Shown here: in pieces, positions 7,609 to 15,617 of the stretch | How positions within the stretch are numbered: the stretch's first letter is position 1 | Layout of the letters: each line of letters opens with the position of its first letter | Source: Vibrio penaeicida | GTDB lineage: Bacteria > Pseudomonadota > Gammaproteobacteria > Enterobacterales > Vibrionaceae | Length of the DNA: 64,000 bases | Assembly: GCF_030689305.1 (NCBI RefSeq) | Contig: NZ_JAUYVM010000014.1 | Location: 100,532-164,531, forward strand | Reading direction: 5' to 3' | Made by a program: the position numbers and the translations under genes | The notes under the pieces: model-generated | Database searches by the model: none | What the model was told of the DNA's origin: nothing | The model's input: the letters and a program-made list of their open reading frames with translations, nothing else

Positions 7609-8643
7609 ATGCAGAAAATAAACAAAAGTATCCTATGCATCACTCATTCTGAGGACACCTTTCCCGTAGATTGGGTAACAGAACACCTAATGACAGCGGG
7701 TGTAGAGGCTGTTCGCTTAAACAGCGATCAATTCCCCTTGAATATTCAAATCGGTGGGAGCTTACAAACCCTCCCTTTTGACTCTCCGAGTTCAGAAGAG
7801 CAGCATTTGGAAAAGACACACGTTGATACACTGATTTCAACGGAAGGCTGGTCTATTAACGAGTCAAATATTGGCGCGATATGGCATAGAAAAAACAGAG
7901 TCAGCGATTTATCTTCCGCGCTAGAGGGAGACGTATTAGCCCAAGCAACACGTGAGTCTGAGTGCATTAAGCAGTCTTTACTTTACAGTTTTGAAGATGT
8001 TTTCTGGCTTGATCACCCAAACACGCAACTGGCTGGAGAAAATAAATGGCTACAGCTTAGAATGGCAAAAAAAGCGGGACTCGACGTTCCTGCAACGCTA
8101 TTTACCAATATTCCAGACCAAGTAAAAACATTCTATAAACAGTGCAATGGCGACATTGTCGCAAAAATGCACACGCCATTAACCGTTTCCATGGGTAAAC
8201 CCCCTGCGTTTGTATACACATCGAAAGTAACCGAAGCTCACTTAGCGGATCTCGACTCGCTGCGCTTTTCTCCCATGATTTTTCAGCAACAAGTGAAAAA
8301 ACAAGCGGAGTTACGCATAGCCTATGTCGATGGACATTGCTTCCCAGCTAAAGTGAATTTGAGCAGTAATGATGAAAAAGAACTGCTCGACTGGCGAAAA
8401 GCGACGCCAACGCAATCCAATTGGCAACACACTGATATCCCTGAATCTCTCGTACAAAAGTTGCGCGTTTTCATGGACTCTATGAATCTAAAATTTGGCG
8501 CTATTGACATCATATTAGATACGACTCGCAAATATCAGTTCTTAGAAGTGAACCCTGCGGGTGAATGGGGAATGTTAGAGGCAGAATTAGACCTGCCTAT
8601 TTCTAAACAGATCGCCCAAACACTTATTAAATACAGTCAATAG
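7609..8643 (+). CDS. Graspetide ATP-grasp ligase, MvdC/MdnB-like
   Basis: 344 residues. The start ILCITHSEDTFPVDWV and the segment AIWHRK are typical of the N-terminal lobe of microviridin-type ligases. The ATP-grasp core follows, with VAKMHTP, ELRIAYVDG and the metal/ATP-binding end ILDTTRKYQFLEVNPAGEW. I remember the EWG(M/W)L ending after NPAGE from MvdC/MdnB, the ligase that makes the Lys-to-acid amide bond, so this is probably the lactam-forming partner. The PFF-x2-F-I leader helix would dock on its N-terminal region. Assignment to the family is firm, to the C rather than D branch moderate. The ribosome site is weak (GAAAGAACG), suggesting low expression compared with the precursors. Confidence 0.85.
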   Translation: MQKINKSILCITHSEDTFPVDWVTEHLMTAGVEAVRLNSDQFPLNIQIGGSLQTLPFDSPSSEEQHLEKTHVDTLISTEGWSINESNIGAIWHRKNRVSDLSSALEGDVLAQATRESECIKQSLLYSFEDVFWLDHPNTQLAGENKWLQLRMAKKAGLDVPATLFTNIPDQVKTFYKQCNGDIVAKMHTPLTVSMGKPPAFVYTSKVTEAHLADLDSLRFSPMIFQQQVKKQAELRIAYVDGHCFPAKVNLSSNDEKELLDWRKATPTQSNWQHTDIPESLVQKLRVFMDSMNLKFGAIDIILDTTRKYQFLEVNPAGEWGMLEAELDLPISKQIAQTLIKYSQ

Positions 8644-8664
8644 CAAGGAACAGCTGGTACAAGT

Positions 8665-9651
8665 ATGACTAAAAATAAAGTTCTCATCATTACTCATTCG
8701 AAAGACAATCAAAGTATTGATACCGTTTCCGAACTGCTGAAACAAGCTGGTGTAGTACCAGTGCGTTTTAATACGGATCTCTTTCCAACTAAGGTGCAAA
8801 TTGCCACCCATCAGAATAATAAAGGCAATGAGAGTACGCTCATTACGGAAAATGGCGATGTCGTCAAAGGTGACGAGATATTGGCCGTTTGGTATCGCCG
8901 ATTCTATCCAGCGAAAGGCTTACCTGCCGACATGGACATGCAGCTCAAGCAACCTTCAGCTGAAGAAAGCAAGCGAACCATTTTAGGTTATCTCGACAGT
9001 CTAGAGTGCTACAAACTTGATGATTACTGGGACATACGACACGCATCCAATAAAGAATACCAATTGATGCTGGCAAGAAAAGTGGGGTTGAACCTACCCA
9101 ATACACTCACCAGTAACTCGCCAGAAGCAGTGCGCGATTTCTTCGCTGATAACAACGGTAAAATTATCACGAAGATGCAAACCGCCTTTTCGGTTTGGAA
9201 TGATGATGTAGAGCAAGTGGTTTTTACCAACAAAGTAGAAGAAGAACACTTAGAAAAACTGGAAGAATTAAACCTGTGCCCAATGGTGTTCCAAGAACAT
9301 GTCATTAAAGATGTTGAGTTGCGTGCGACCGTTGTTGGCAATCAGGTTTACTGTGCATCCATTGACCCCGATATTATGAAAGGAATGGAAACCGATTGGC
9401 GTAAGCGCGGTGTCTACACGCTCGATAAATGGCAGCCATTTGAGTTGCCGCAAGAAGAAGCCGATAAGCTGATCCGTCTCGCGACAGAGCTCAAGCTAAA
9501 CTATGGCGCGGCAGATCTTATTTTAACGCCAGATGGCCAATACAAATTCCTAGAAATCAACCCATGCGGTGAATTCTACTGGATGGACATATACCAAAAG
9601 CTAGGCATTTGTGAAGCCATTGCTCAAAACTTGGTATCCGGTGGCCGATAA
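8665..9651 (+). CDS. Graspetide ATP-grasp ligase, MvdD/MdnC-like
   Basis: 328 residues, starting 21 bases after the first ligase. KVLIITHSKDNQSIDTV, AVWYRRFYPAKG, ITKMQTAFS, VFTNKVEEEHL, CPMVFQEHV, ELRATVVG, DWRKRG and LNYGAADLILTPDG-x-KFLEINPCGEF follow in order and closely match the ester-forming ligase of microviridin clusters as I recall it. It should form the Thr and Ser lactones on each core before the lactam is made. Two different ligases together with TxKxPSD cores are the hallmark of group 1 graspetides. A likely hairpin follows the gene at 9671. Confidence 0.88.
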   Translation: MTKNKVLIITHSKDNQSIDTVSELLKQAGVVPVRFNTDLFPTKVQIATHQNNKGNESTLITENGDVVKGDEILAVWYRRFYPAKGLPADMDMQLKQPSAEESKRTILGYLDSLECYKLDDYWDIRHASNKEYQLMLARKVGLNLPNTLTSNSPEAVRDFFADNNGKIITKMQTAFSVWNDDVEQVVFTNKVEEEHLEKLEELNLCPMVFQEHVIKDVELRATVVGNQVYCASIDPDIMKGMETDWRKRGVYTLDKWQPFELPQEEADKLIRLATELKLNYGAADLILTPDGQYKFLEINPCGEFYWMDIYQKLGICEAIAQNLVSGGR

Positions 9652-9670
9652 CCATAATTTTGCCTTATTC

Positions 9671-9696
9671 TGCCCGAACATCACCGTGCTCGGGCA
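9671..9696 (+). terminator. Hairpin between ligases and export genes
   Basis: Stem TGCCCGA/TCGGGCA, extended inside by CA/TG, followed by TTCTTAAT. It has only a short T tract, so it is more likely an attenuator than a full stop. It lies 11 bases before the GGAGAG ribosome site of the adaptor gene. Confidence 0.5.
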
Positions 9697-9718
9697 TTCT
9701 TAATACCGGAGAGATTTT

Positions 9719-10957
9719 TTGAGCCAGCTGTATCGTCAATCTGTCATTGACGCCCAAAAACAACGACTCCACGGCGATGTGTTGCTCGCGCAGCCTTTGT
9801 CTATCTATCTCATTGTGACCATTCTTTTCGTTTCCGTCACCTTGCTGGGCTTATATCTGAATTACGCCGAATACAGTCGAAAAGAGACGGTACAAGGCTA
9901 TATTTTGCCAGATAAAGGCATTATCAAATCCTTTTCGCAACGCGAAGGCATCGTCGAAACGGTTCATATCCAAGAAGGTCAGCAAGTTGAGAAAGGCGAA
10001 CCTCTGATCACCATTAGCTCCAAAAACAAACTGGCCAACGGGCTCGACCTTAACCAAACCGTTGTTCAAGAATTTGAAAAGCAATATCAGTACATCAATC
10101 AAGAAATCCAGTATCAAAACAACCTTCATGCTCAACAAATCAATAAGCAGAAAGTGCTTGTTACGGACATAGACCGCCAACTTGCCGCCATTGAAACCCA
10201 AAAAGCACTCATACGAGAGAAATACCAACTTCAAACTGAGCGTGAAAAGCAGCACCAAAAACTGTTCCGAGAAGGGCACCTTTCCGCTCTGGATCTTCAA
10301 TCACAAAAAGAAGCGCTGATAGAGATCAAAGCCCAGCAAGAACGAGTGATCGCCAATGAACTGGATTTGCGAAAGACTCGAAACACCTTGCAGTCAGACT
10401 TGGCGATTCTGCCCAAACAGCACGAACTGAACGTATTGGATTTAGAACAACAAAAATCCTCGATTCGGCAACAGCTCAGCCAAGCACAAGGTAACGCCAT
10501 TCACGTATTGGCGGCCAATGAAAAAGGCAAAGCAACAGGCATAAACGTAGTAACGGGTGAAACCGTCCACGACAACCAATTAATGCTGAGCCTTATTCCT
10601 GAAAACGCGAAATTAGTCGCGGAGCTTTTTCTTCCCACGCGGTCGGCTGGATTCGTCAAGAAAGGCGACGAGGTCAAACTTCGGTTAGACGCCTTCCCCT
10701 ATCAACGCTTTGGCTACCTTGGTGGCAAGGTTTCACATATAGACACAGTACTCTTGCAAAGCGGGGAAACCCCTTTACCCATCAGCGAGCCTGTTTACCG
10801 AATTCGAGTCGCACTTGAAAAAGAGCACGTCGATTTTGAAGGTACATCCATTCCCCTCAAAAACGGGATGCTTTTGGAAGCGGATATTTTATTGGAAAGC
10901 CGCAGCATCATGGGCTGGATACTTGAACCTGTCTACGGATTATTAGGAAAGATTTAA
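9719..10957 (+). CDS. HlyD-family periplasmic adaptor (membrane fusion protein) for graspetide export
   Basis: 412 residues from a TTG at 9719, with GGAGAG five bases upstream and no better start. One N-terminal membrane helix (about residues 28-48) is followed by a lipoyl-like half (GIIKSFSQREGIVETVHIQ), a long coiled-coil (about 110-260), the second lipoyl half and beta-barrel, and a C-terminal IPLKNGMLLEADI segment as in HlyD/CvaA adaptors. It should link the inner-membrane C39-ABC exporter, whose ATG lies right after its stop codon, to a TolC-type channel encoded elsewhere. Neighbouring ligases and precursors make it the export adaptor of the RiPP. Confidence 0.88.
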   Translation: MSQLYRQSVIDAQKQRLHGDVLLAQPLSIYLIVTILFVSVTLLGLYLNYAEYSRKETVQGYILPDKGIIKSFSQREGIVETVHIQEGQQVEKGEPLITISSKNKLANGLDLNQTVVQEFEKQYQYINQEIQYQNNLHAQQINKQKVLVTDIDRQLAAIETQKALIREKYQLQTEREKQHQKLFREGHLSALDLQSQKEALIEIKAQQERVIANELDLRKTRNTLQSDLAILPKQHELNVLDLEQQKSSIRQQLSQAQGNAIHVLAANEKGKATGINVVTGETVHDNQLMLSLIPENAKLVAELFLPTRSAGFVKKGDEVKLRLDAFPYQRFGYLGGKVSHIDTVLLQSGETPLPISEPVYRIRVALEKEHVDFEGTSIPLKNGMLLEADILLESRSIMGWILEPVYGLLGKI

Positions 10958-10958
10958 T

Positions 10959-13064
10959 ATGGATCACGCCGAGAAAGAGCCTCATATTACTGAGCTACTG
11001 GAGTATTCCGGCAACCGAAAAGTCGCCATGATTTCGCAAACTGAAGCCGCGGAATGTGGCTTAGCTTGCCTAGCGATGGTCTCTTCCTATTATGGGTATA
11101 AACTTGATATGCCAGCCGCGCGCCGATTTTATTCGCCCGGAATGAAAGGGATCAACGTCCAACAGCTGATTCAAACTGCCGACAAAATGCAGTTAGCTGC
11201 AAGAGCACTAAAATGCCCACTGGAGCACGTCGGAAAGCTGACTTTACCGTGCGTTGTGCATTGGGATCTCAACCACTTTGTGGTGGTCACTGGCGTTAAA
11301 AAGAATACCATCACCATTAATGACCCAGCGTCGGGTACCCGTGTTTTATCTCTAACGGAATTCAGCGAACATTACACGGGCATCGCCATTGAGCTGATCC
11401 CAACAAAAGAGTTTGAGAAGAAAGACGCACGCCAAAAAATGGGCATCAGCCAATTATGGACGAGGGTTTCAGGGCTTGGAAAAGCATTATCCACGCTGGT
11501 ATTTTTGTCGATTCTTCTACAATTTTTAATGTTGCTTAGTCCCTACTACATTCAGCTGGTTGTGGACGAGGTACTGGTCAGTTTCGATGATACATTGCTG
11601 ATCGTTCTGGCGGCGGGGTTTAGCTTACTCTTGCTGTTTAACATCATCACCAAAGCGATTCGAAGTTGGTTGATCCTTCGATTATCCAGCCAGTTAAACT
11701 TACAAATGGGTGCTAACCTACTTCGCCATTTGCTGCGTTTACCCATGAGCTATTTTGAAACGCGCCACATTGGAGACTTGGTTTCTCGCTTCGGTTCCCT
11801 CAATCAAGTGCGCGAGAGGATGACAACTGGCTTAGTCGAAACCATTGTGGATGGCATCATGTCTATCGCTATTCTGGCAGTCATGCTCGCCTATAGCCCA
11901 TTTCTGACCGCTGTTGTCTTGTGTGTGGTTCTTGCCTACCTCACGGTTCGCCTCGCGTTATACAGTAAACTGCAACAGGCGACGGAAACATCCATTGAAG
12001 CGAAAGCCAAAGAGCAAAGCCAATTTTTAGAAACGGCGCGTGGCATTCAAACCATCCGCCTTTTCAATGCCGAATCCATGCGTCAAAGTACTTGGCAGAA
12101 TCGCTATAGCTCTGTCATTAATGCAGACATCAAACTGGGCAAGCTGAGTATTGGCTTTGAATCTGTAAACCAATTGCTGTTTGGCTTAGAAAATATCTTC
12201 ATCATTTTCCTTGCGGCGATGGCGGTAATGAGTGGGGATATGACCATTGGCATGCTGTTTGCGTTCTTGGCGTACAAAGAGCAATTAACCTCTCGCATGT
12301 CAATGCTGATAGAACAAGTCATTCAATTTAAAATGCTTCGCTTGCACCTCGACCGTATTGCCGATATTGCTCTACATGAACAAGAGCCTCACCGCGAGAA
12401 AGGGCGAAATTTAACTCAAATGCGTGGCAATGTTGAACTGGTCGATCTGTCGTTCAAATATTCTGAAAATGACGACTATATAATCCAAAATCTGAATCTA
12501 ACGATACCTGCCGGTGAATCCATTGCTTTGGTGGGCCCTTCTGGGTGTGGTAAATCAACATTAATGAAGTTAATGCTTGGCTTGCTTCAGCCCACATCAG
12601 GGAAAATACTGGTTGATGGGGAAGATATCCGAGATTTAGGGCTTTCTAGCTACCGAGACAGGATTGCCTCGGTGATGCAAGACGACACACTGCTTACCGG
12701 ATCGGTTGAGGAAAACATTACCTTTTTTACACCTGAACCCAACCACCAAATGATGATGCAATGCGCTCATATGGCTGGCATCCATGAAGACATCATCAAA
12801 CTGCCAATGAACTACCAAAGTTTAGTGTCGGATATGGGCTCCAATTTTTCTGGCGGTCAAACTCAGCGGCTATTACTGGCTAGGGCTCTTTACCATCGCC
12901 CGTCGATTTTGTTTTTAGATGAAGCCACCAGCCATTTGGATGTTGAAAACGAAGGCCGAATCAATGAGCACATCAAAGGGCTGCCGTTTACTCGCGTGAT
13001 GATCGCCCACCGCCCAGAAACCATCAAAAGTGCAGACAGAGTGGTCAACATCAGTGAACTTTAG
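10959..13064 (+). CDS. Peptidase C39-ABC exporter (CvaB-like) for double-glycine leader peptides
   Basis: 701 residues. The N-terminal C39 peptidase has the oxyanion Gln27, nucleophile Cys33 in AAECGLACLA, His106 in LNHFVVV and Asp122 in INDPASG, so it should be active. Then come six membrane helices and an ATPase with Walker A GPSGCGKST (about 525-533), signature FSGGQ (Phe for the usual Leu), Walker B ILFLDEATSHLD and the H-loop AHRPE. Such proteins cut leaders after GG while exporting the peptide, which matches the GG ending of all three precursor leaders. AGGAAAG precedes the ATG. It is the last gene of the locus; the convergent DMT gene ends 26 bases on. Confidence 0.92.
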   Translation: MDHAEKEPHITELLEYSGNRKVAMISQTEAAECGLACLAMVSSYYGYKLDMPAARRFYSPGMKGINVQQLIQTADKMQLAARALKCPLEHVGKLTLPCVVHWDLNHFVVVTGVKKNTITINDPASGTRVLSLTEFSEHYTGIAIELIPTKEFEKKDARQKMGISQLWTRVSGLGKALSTLVFLSILLQFLMLLSPYYIQLVVDEVLVSFDDTLLIVLAAGFSLLLLFNIITKAIRSWLILRLSSQLNLQMGANLLRHLLRLPMSYFETRHIGDLVSRFGSLNQVRERMTTGLVETIVDGIMSIAILAVMLAYSPFLTAVVLCVVLAYLTVRLALYSKLQQATETSIEAKAKEQSQFLETARGIQTIRLFNAESMRQSTWQNRYSSVINADIKLGKLSIGFESVNQLLFGLENIFIIFLAAMAVMSGDMTIGMLFAFLAYKEQLTSRMSMLIEQVIQFKMLRLHLDRIADIALHEQEPHREKGRNLTQMRGNVELVDLSFKYSENDDYIIQNLNLTIPAGESIALVGPSGCGKSTLMKLMLGLLQPTSGKILVDGEDIRDLGLSSYRDRIASVMQDDTLLTGSVEENITFFTPEPNHQMMMQCAHMAGIHEDIIKLPMNYQSLVSDMGSNFSGGQTQRLLLARALYHRPSILFLDEATSHLDVENEGRINEHIKGLPFTRVMIAHRPETIKSADRVVNISEL

Positions 13065-13089
13065 TTCTATTTAGCCTCTTTAGAGCTAT

Positions 13090-13974
13090 CTAACCTCTTT
13101 GACGACGTAACAGGCTTTTCGGTGAGAAGCTTGTTACCAACATCGTGCCGCTGACCACCAGTATGGTGCCAATCACTGTATTAAAACCGATCGGCTCACC
13201 CAGCACTAAATATCCCCATAAGATGCCAAAAAACGGAATCAAAAAAGTCACAGAAAGTGTAGAAGCGGGCCCTATATCCGTGACCAAACGAAAGTACAGC
13301 AGATACGCCAAACCTGTACACAACACACCCAGTACCGCGACCGACGACCATTCAAATACCGTAGGTGTCTCAGGCATCGGCAGCCAAGGCAATAAAGGCA
13401 GCACCAATATCACGGCACCCCACATACTTCCGTGCGCATTATCGAACGATGAAATTTTAGGCGCATTCTTGGCGTAGTTAGTCGCTACCCCATAACAAGA
13501 TGCGGCCATGACTCCAGCAATAATCGGCAACGTCGCTTCCTCGCCAATATTGACGGCATCCCAACCTACCAACACGGCGACGCCCAACACACCTAACACT
13601 AAGCCAAATCCCCCTTTGAGTGACAAAGGCGTTTTGTGCCAAAAATACGCAATCACCGCGCCCCAAATGACCGCTGTAGAATTTAAAATAGACAAGGTAG
13701 ATGCATTCAATGTTTGGGCCGCATAGGCGAAAAGCATAAACGGCATAGCCGTATTAAAAGACGCAATGATCAGAAAATGCTTAGGGTATTGAAAAAGTAT
13801 CAACCGACGTTTAAGAAAAACAGACACCAGCAGCAAGCTCATCGCGGCAAACAGCACTCTAAATTCGATTAAATAAGCAGGGCCAAAGCTATTTGCGGCA
13901 ATTCTCATGAAAAGAAAAGACGCCCCCCAAACTGCGGCAAGGCATAGTAATCGTAAAAAGCTGGCTGCGGTCAT
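13090..13974 (-). CDS. EamA/DMT-family transporter
   Basis: 294 residues from the ATG whose complement ends at 13974; AAGGA lies 8 bases upstream, whereas a GTG ten codons earlier has no ribosome site. Ten hydrophobic segments in two EamA repeats are visible, opening LCLAAVWGASFLFMRIA, with a conserved PFFGILWGYLVLGEP in the second half. It is an exporter of the drug/metabolite superfamily with unknown substrate, not obviously linked to the convergent RiPP exporter. The product differs clearly from the DMT protein at 2803-3738. Confidence 0.82.
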   Translation of the reverse strand: MTAASFLRLLCLAAVWGASFLFMRIAANSFGPAYLIEFRVLFAAMSLLLVSVFLKRRLILFQYPKHFLIIASFNTAMPFMLFAYAAQTLNASTLSILNSTAVIWGAVIAYFWHKTPLSLKGGFGLVLGVLGVAVLVGWDAVNIGEEATLPIIAGVMAASCYGVATNYAKNAPKISSFDNAHGSMWGAVILVLPLLPWLPMPETPTVFEWSSVAVLGVLCTGLAYLLYFRLVTDIGPASTLSVTFLIPFFGILWGYLVLGEPIGFNTVIGTILVVSGTMLVTSFSPKSLLRRQRG

Positions 13975-14208
13975 TTCTGTATCCTTCTTATGATGAAGTG
14001 CCACTGTGTATTAGGTTGATAAAAAACACAATTACAAATCAAATTGCGGTTCCGATAATGGCGATCCGCTACAGCTTCTTTTCTTTTACCGTTTCGAATT
14101 AAACAGTTGCCTATTAGGCATCGGCTTAATAACTGGTGACATATTTAAACTGAATTGAGGTAGTATCAACCATTAAGTAAGCGCATAGGATGATCAGGGA
14201 GAAAGAAA

Positions 14209-14859
14209 ATGGATTTTCTATTTATGGGCATTATGCCAATAGAAAAATGGCTCGCATTTTTATCGATTGCCTTTCTCGCCGCAGTAACACCTGGCCCTGC
14301 GATTTTACTCATCATGACGCATTCACTCGGCAAAGGGTTTAAGCACGCCTTACTTGCACTGGCAGGAAACGTTACTGGTTTGTTCATCATGTCGCTTTGC
14401 TCCGTGCTTGGATTAAGTGCATTAGTTCTCAGCTCGACCACCGCTTTCCTAACCATTAAATTCATCGGCGCGTTATACCTTATCTATATGGGTTGGAAAA
14501 TGTGGAAGAAAGGTATTCAGTTCGAGTTTGAGCTGTCTGATGACCCTTCTCGTATTCGCAAAACCAATTTGTATTTTCAAGGTATTATGGTGGCGCTCAC
14601 TAACCCTAAAGCCATCGTGTTTACGACCGCATTGTTCCCGCAGTTTATCGTTCCTAGCGAACCTCTTATCGCTCAGTTTTCATTGTTGGTCGGCACACTG
14701 ATTGGCTGTTCCATGGTGTGTTTGACGGTATATGGCTATTGGGGTACCAAATTGATTCGCCGTTCGACCAAAACACTGCCAGCGCGAAAACTTTCTAGAA
14801 TTTTTGGTACCACATTCATAGGGGCAGGTATCACACTGGCTGCTACTGCGAATCGCTAA
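14209..14859 (+). CDS. LysE/RhtB-family amino-acid exporter
   Basis: 216 residues; GGGAGAAAG precedes the ATG. It has six predicted membrane helices and the family motif AAVTPGPAILLIM in the first helix, followed by GLSALVLSS and FIGALYLIYMGWKMW. TNPKAIVFTTALFPQF is the usual second conserved block. Such proteins export homoserine, threonine or other amino acids. It is divergent from the DMT gene, with 230 bp between, and no dedicated regulator is adjacent. Confidence 0.85.
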   Translation: MDFLFMGIMPIEKWLAFLSIAFLAAVTPGPAILLIMTHSLGKGFKHALLALAGNVTGLFIMSLCSVLGLSALVLSSTTAFLTIKFIGALYLIYMGWKMWKKGIQFEFELSDDPSRIRKTNLYFQGIMVALTNPKAIVFTTALFPQFIVPSEPLIAQFSLLVGTLIGCSMVCLTVYGYWGTKLIRRSTKTLPARKLSRIFGTTFIGAGITLAATANR

Positions 14860-15000
14860 ACCGAATCATTGAACATGACCACACAGCCGTAACGTCATTT
14901 ATCCAACCTGACTGGGTGTTTAATTTAGATCTTTTTAGTTGTGACATTCGCTAAACAGGCATACTATCGGCGAATTGAATCAATAGAGTGATAATCATCA

Positions 15001-15462
15001 ATGAGAACCTGGGCAATCTTGCTGTTTTCTCTGCTGGTTACTTTCAGCCATACCGTGTTTGCTCAAACGGAGAACGGTGGCTGGCTATCGCAAAACGCTG
15101 AATATGCGGCGCAATCCTCTGTTGAGACTCCATCTCACCCTTCTACTGATTTTCAAACCGAAGCCAACTTGCAAATCGAGTTAGAAAAAGGCACCGCTGA
15201 TTCCCATACTCAGCATATTCCTGATGGGCTTTTAACATCGTCTCGATTTGTTTCGTGGAATCAAGAAAGAGTATTCCCAACTCCAGATTACGAACTTCTT
15301 GCCCAACTCGGTGGCGAAGATCTACCACCAAGTTATCTGTATTTCTCTCCTGTTATTCCTTCAGTACTCTGGTCGGAAAAAGCATCAGGCACGAGCCCGC
15401 ACAGAATATCGGGCTGGAAAGATTCAAACCTACTGTATGTCCGGTTAAGCCGCGACAGCTAA
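15001..15462 (+). CDS. vemP: VemP-like secretion-monitoring arrest peptide
   Basis: 153 residues with an N-terminal signal peptide (ending VFAQT), a low-complexity polar body and a C-terminus containing SPHRISGWKDSNLLYVRLSR. The HRISGWK block is what I remember as the arrest motif of Vibrio alginolyticus VemP (159 residues), which stalls its own ribosome when export is slow. The gene lies 155 bases ahead of secD-secF, exactly as in the known VemP-SecDF2 locus. The eight bases after its stop, CCTCAATA, are complementary to the secD ribosome site. The visible tail after the motif is shorter than I recall for V. alginolyticus, so the stall codon may differ. Confidence 0.82.
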   Translation: MRTWAILLFSLLVTFSHTVFAQTENGGWLSQNAEYAAQSSVETPSHPSTDFQTEANLQIELEKGTADSHTQHIPDGLLTSSRFVSWNQERVFPTPDYELLAQLGGEDLPPSYLYFSPVIPSVLWSEKASGTSPHRISGWKDSNLLYVRLSRDS

Positions 15463-15617
15463 CCTCAATACTGTCCAAGTAAAGTCTCGACGTTTCTGCG
15501 TCGCACACCGCTATTTTAGTTTTGCGCCAACCTTAGATTTTTAAATCTATTGGCGTCGCTGATCGATCTTTTCGTTCAGCATTCATGAACCTGAACTCAG
15601 GTTATTGAGGAATCGCT
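15463..15617 (+). promoter_or_regulatory. vemP-secD2 intergenic leader with sequestered ribosome site
   Basis: CCTCAATA at 15463-15470 can pair with TATTGAGG at 15603-15610, which contains the secD Shine-Dalgarno. Enclosed are further stems: CGACG/CGTCG (15488-15503), CGCCAA/TTGGCG (15525-15555) capped by TAGATTT/AAATCTA, and AACCTGA/TCAGGTT (15588-15603). A ribosome stalled near the end of vemP would cover the upstream strand and free the ribosome site. Confidence 0.75.

Noticed and set aside
13067..13104. Two 19-bp repeats (CTATTTAGCCTCTTTAGAG-like) after the C39 exporter
   Set aside because: Only two imperfect copies, the second overlapping the end of the convergent gene; too short to call an array.
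13145..13726. Open frames on the + strand opposite the DMT transporter
   Set aside because: Shadow frames of a clear membrane-protein gene on the - strand.
14940..14990. Sigma-70 promoter TTGTGA-N17-TACTAT ahead of vemP
   Set aside because: Each box matches only four of six consensus bases; position is plausible but evidence is thin.
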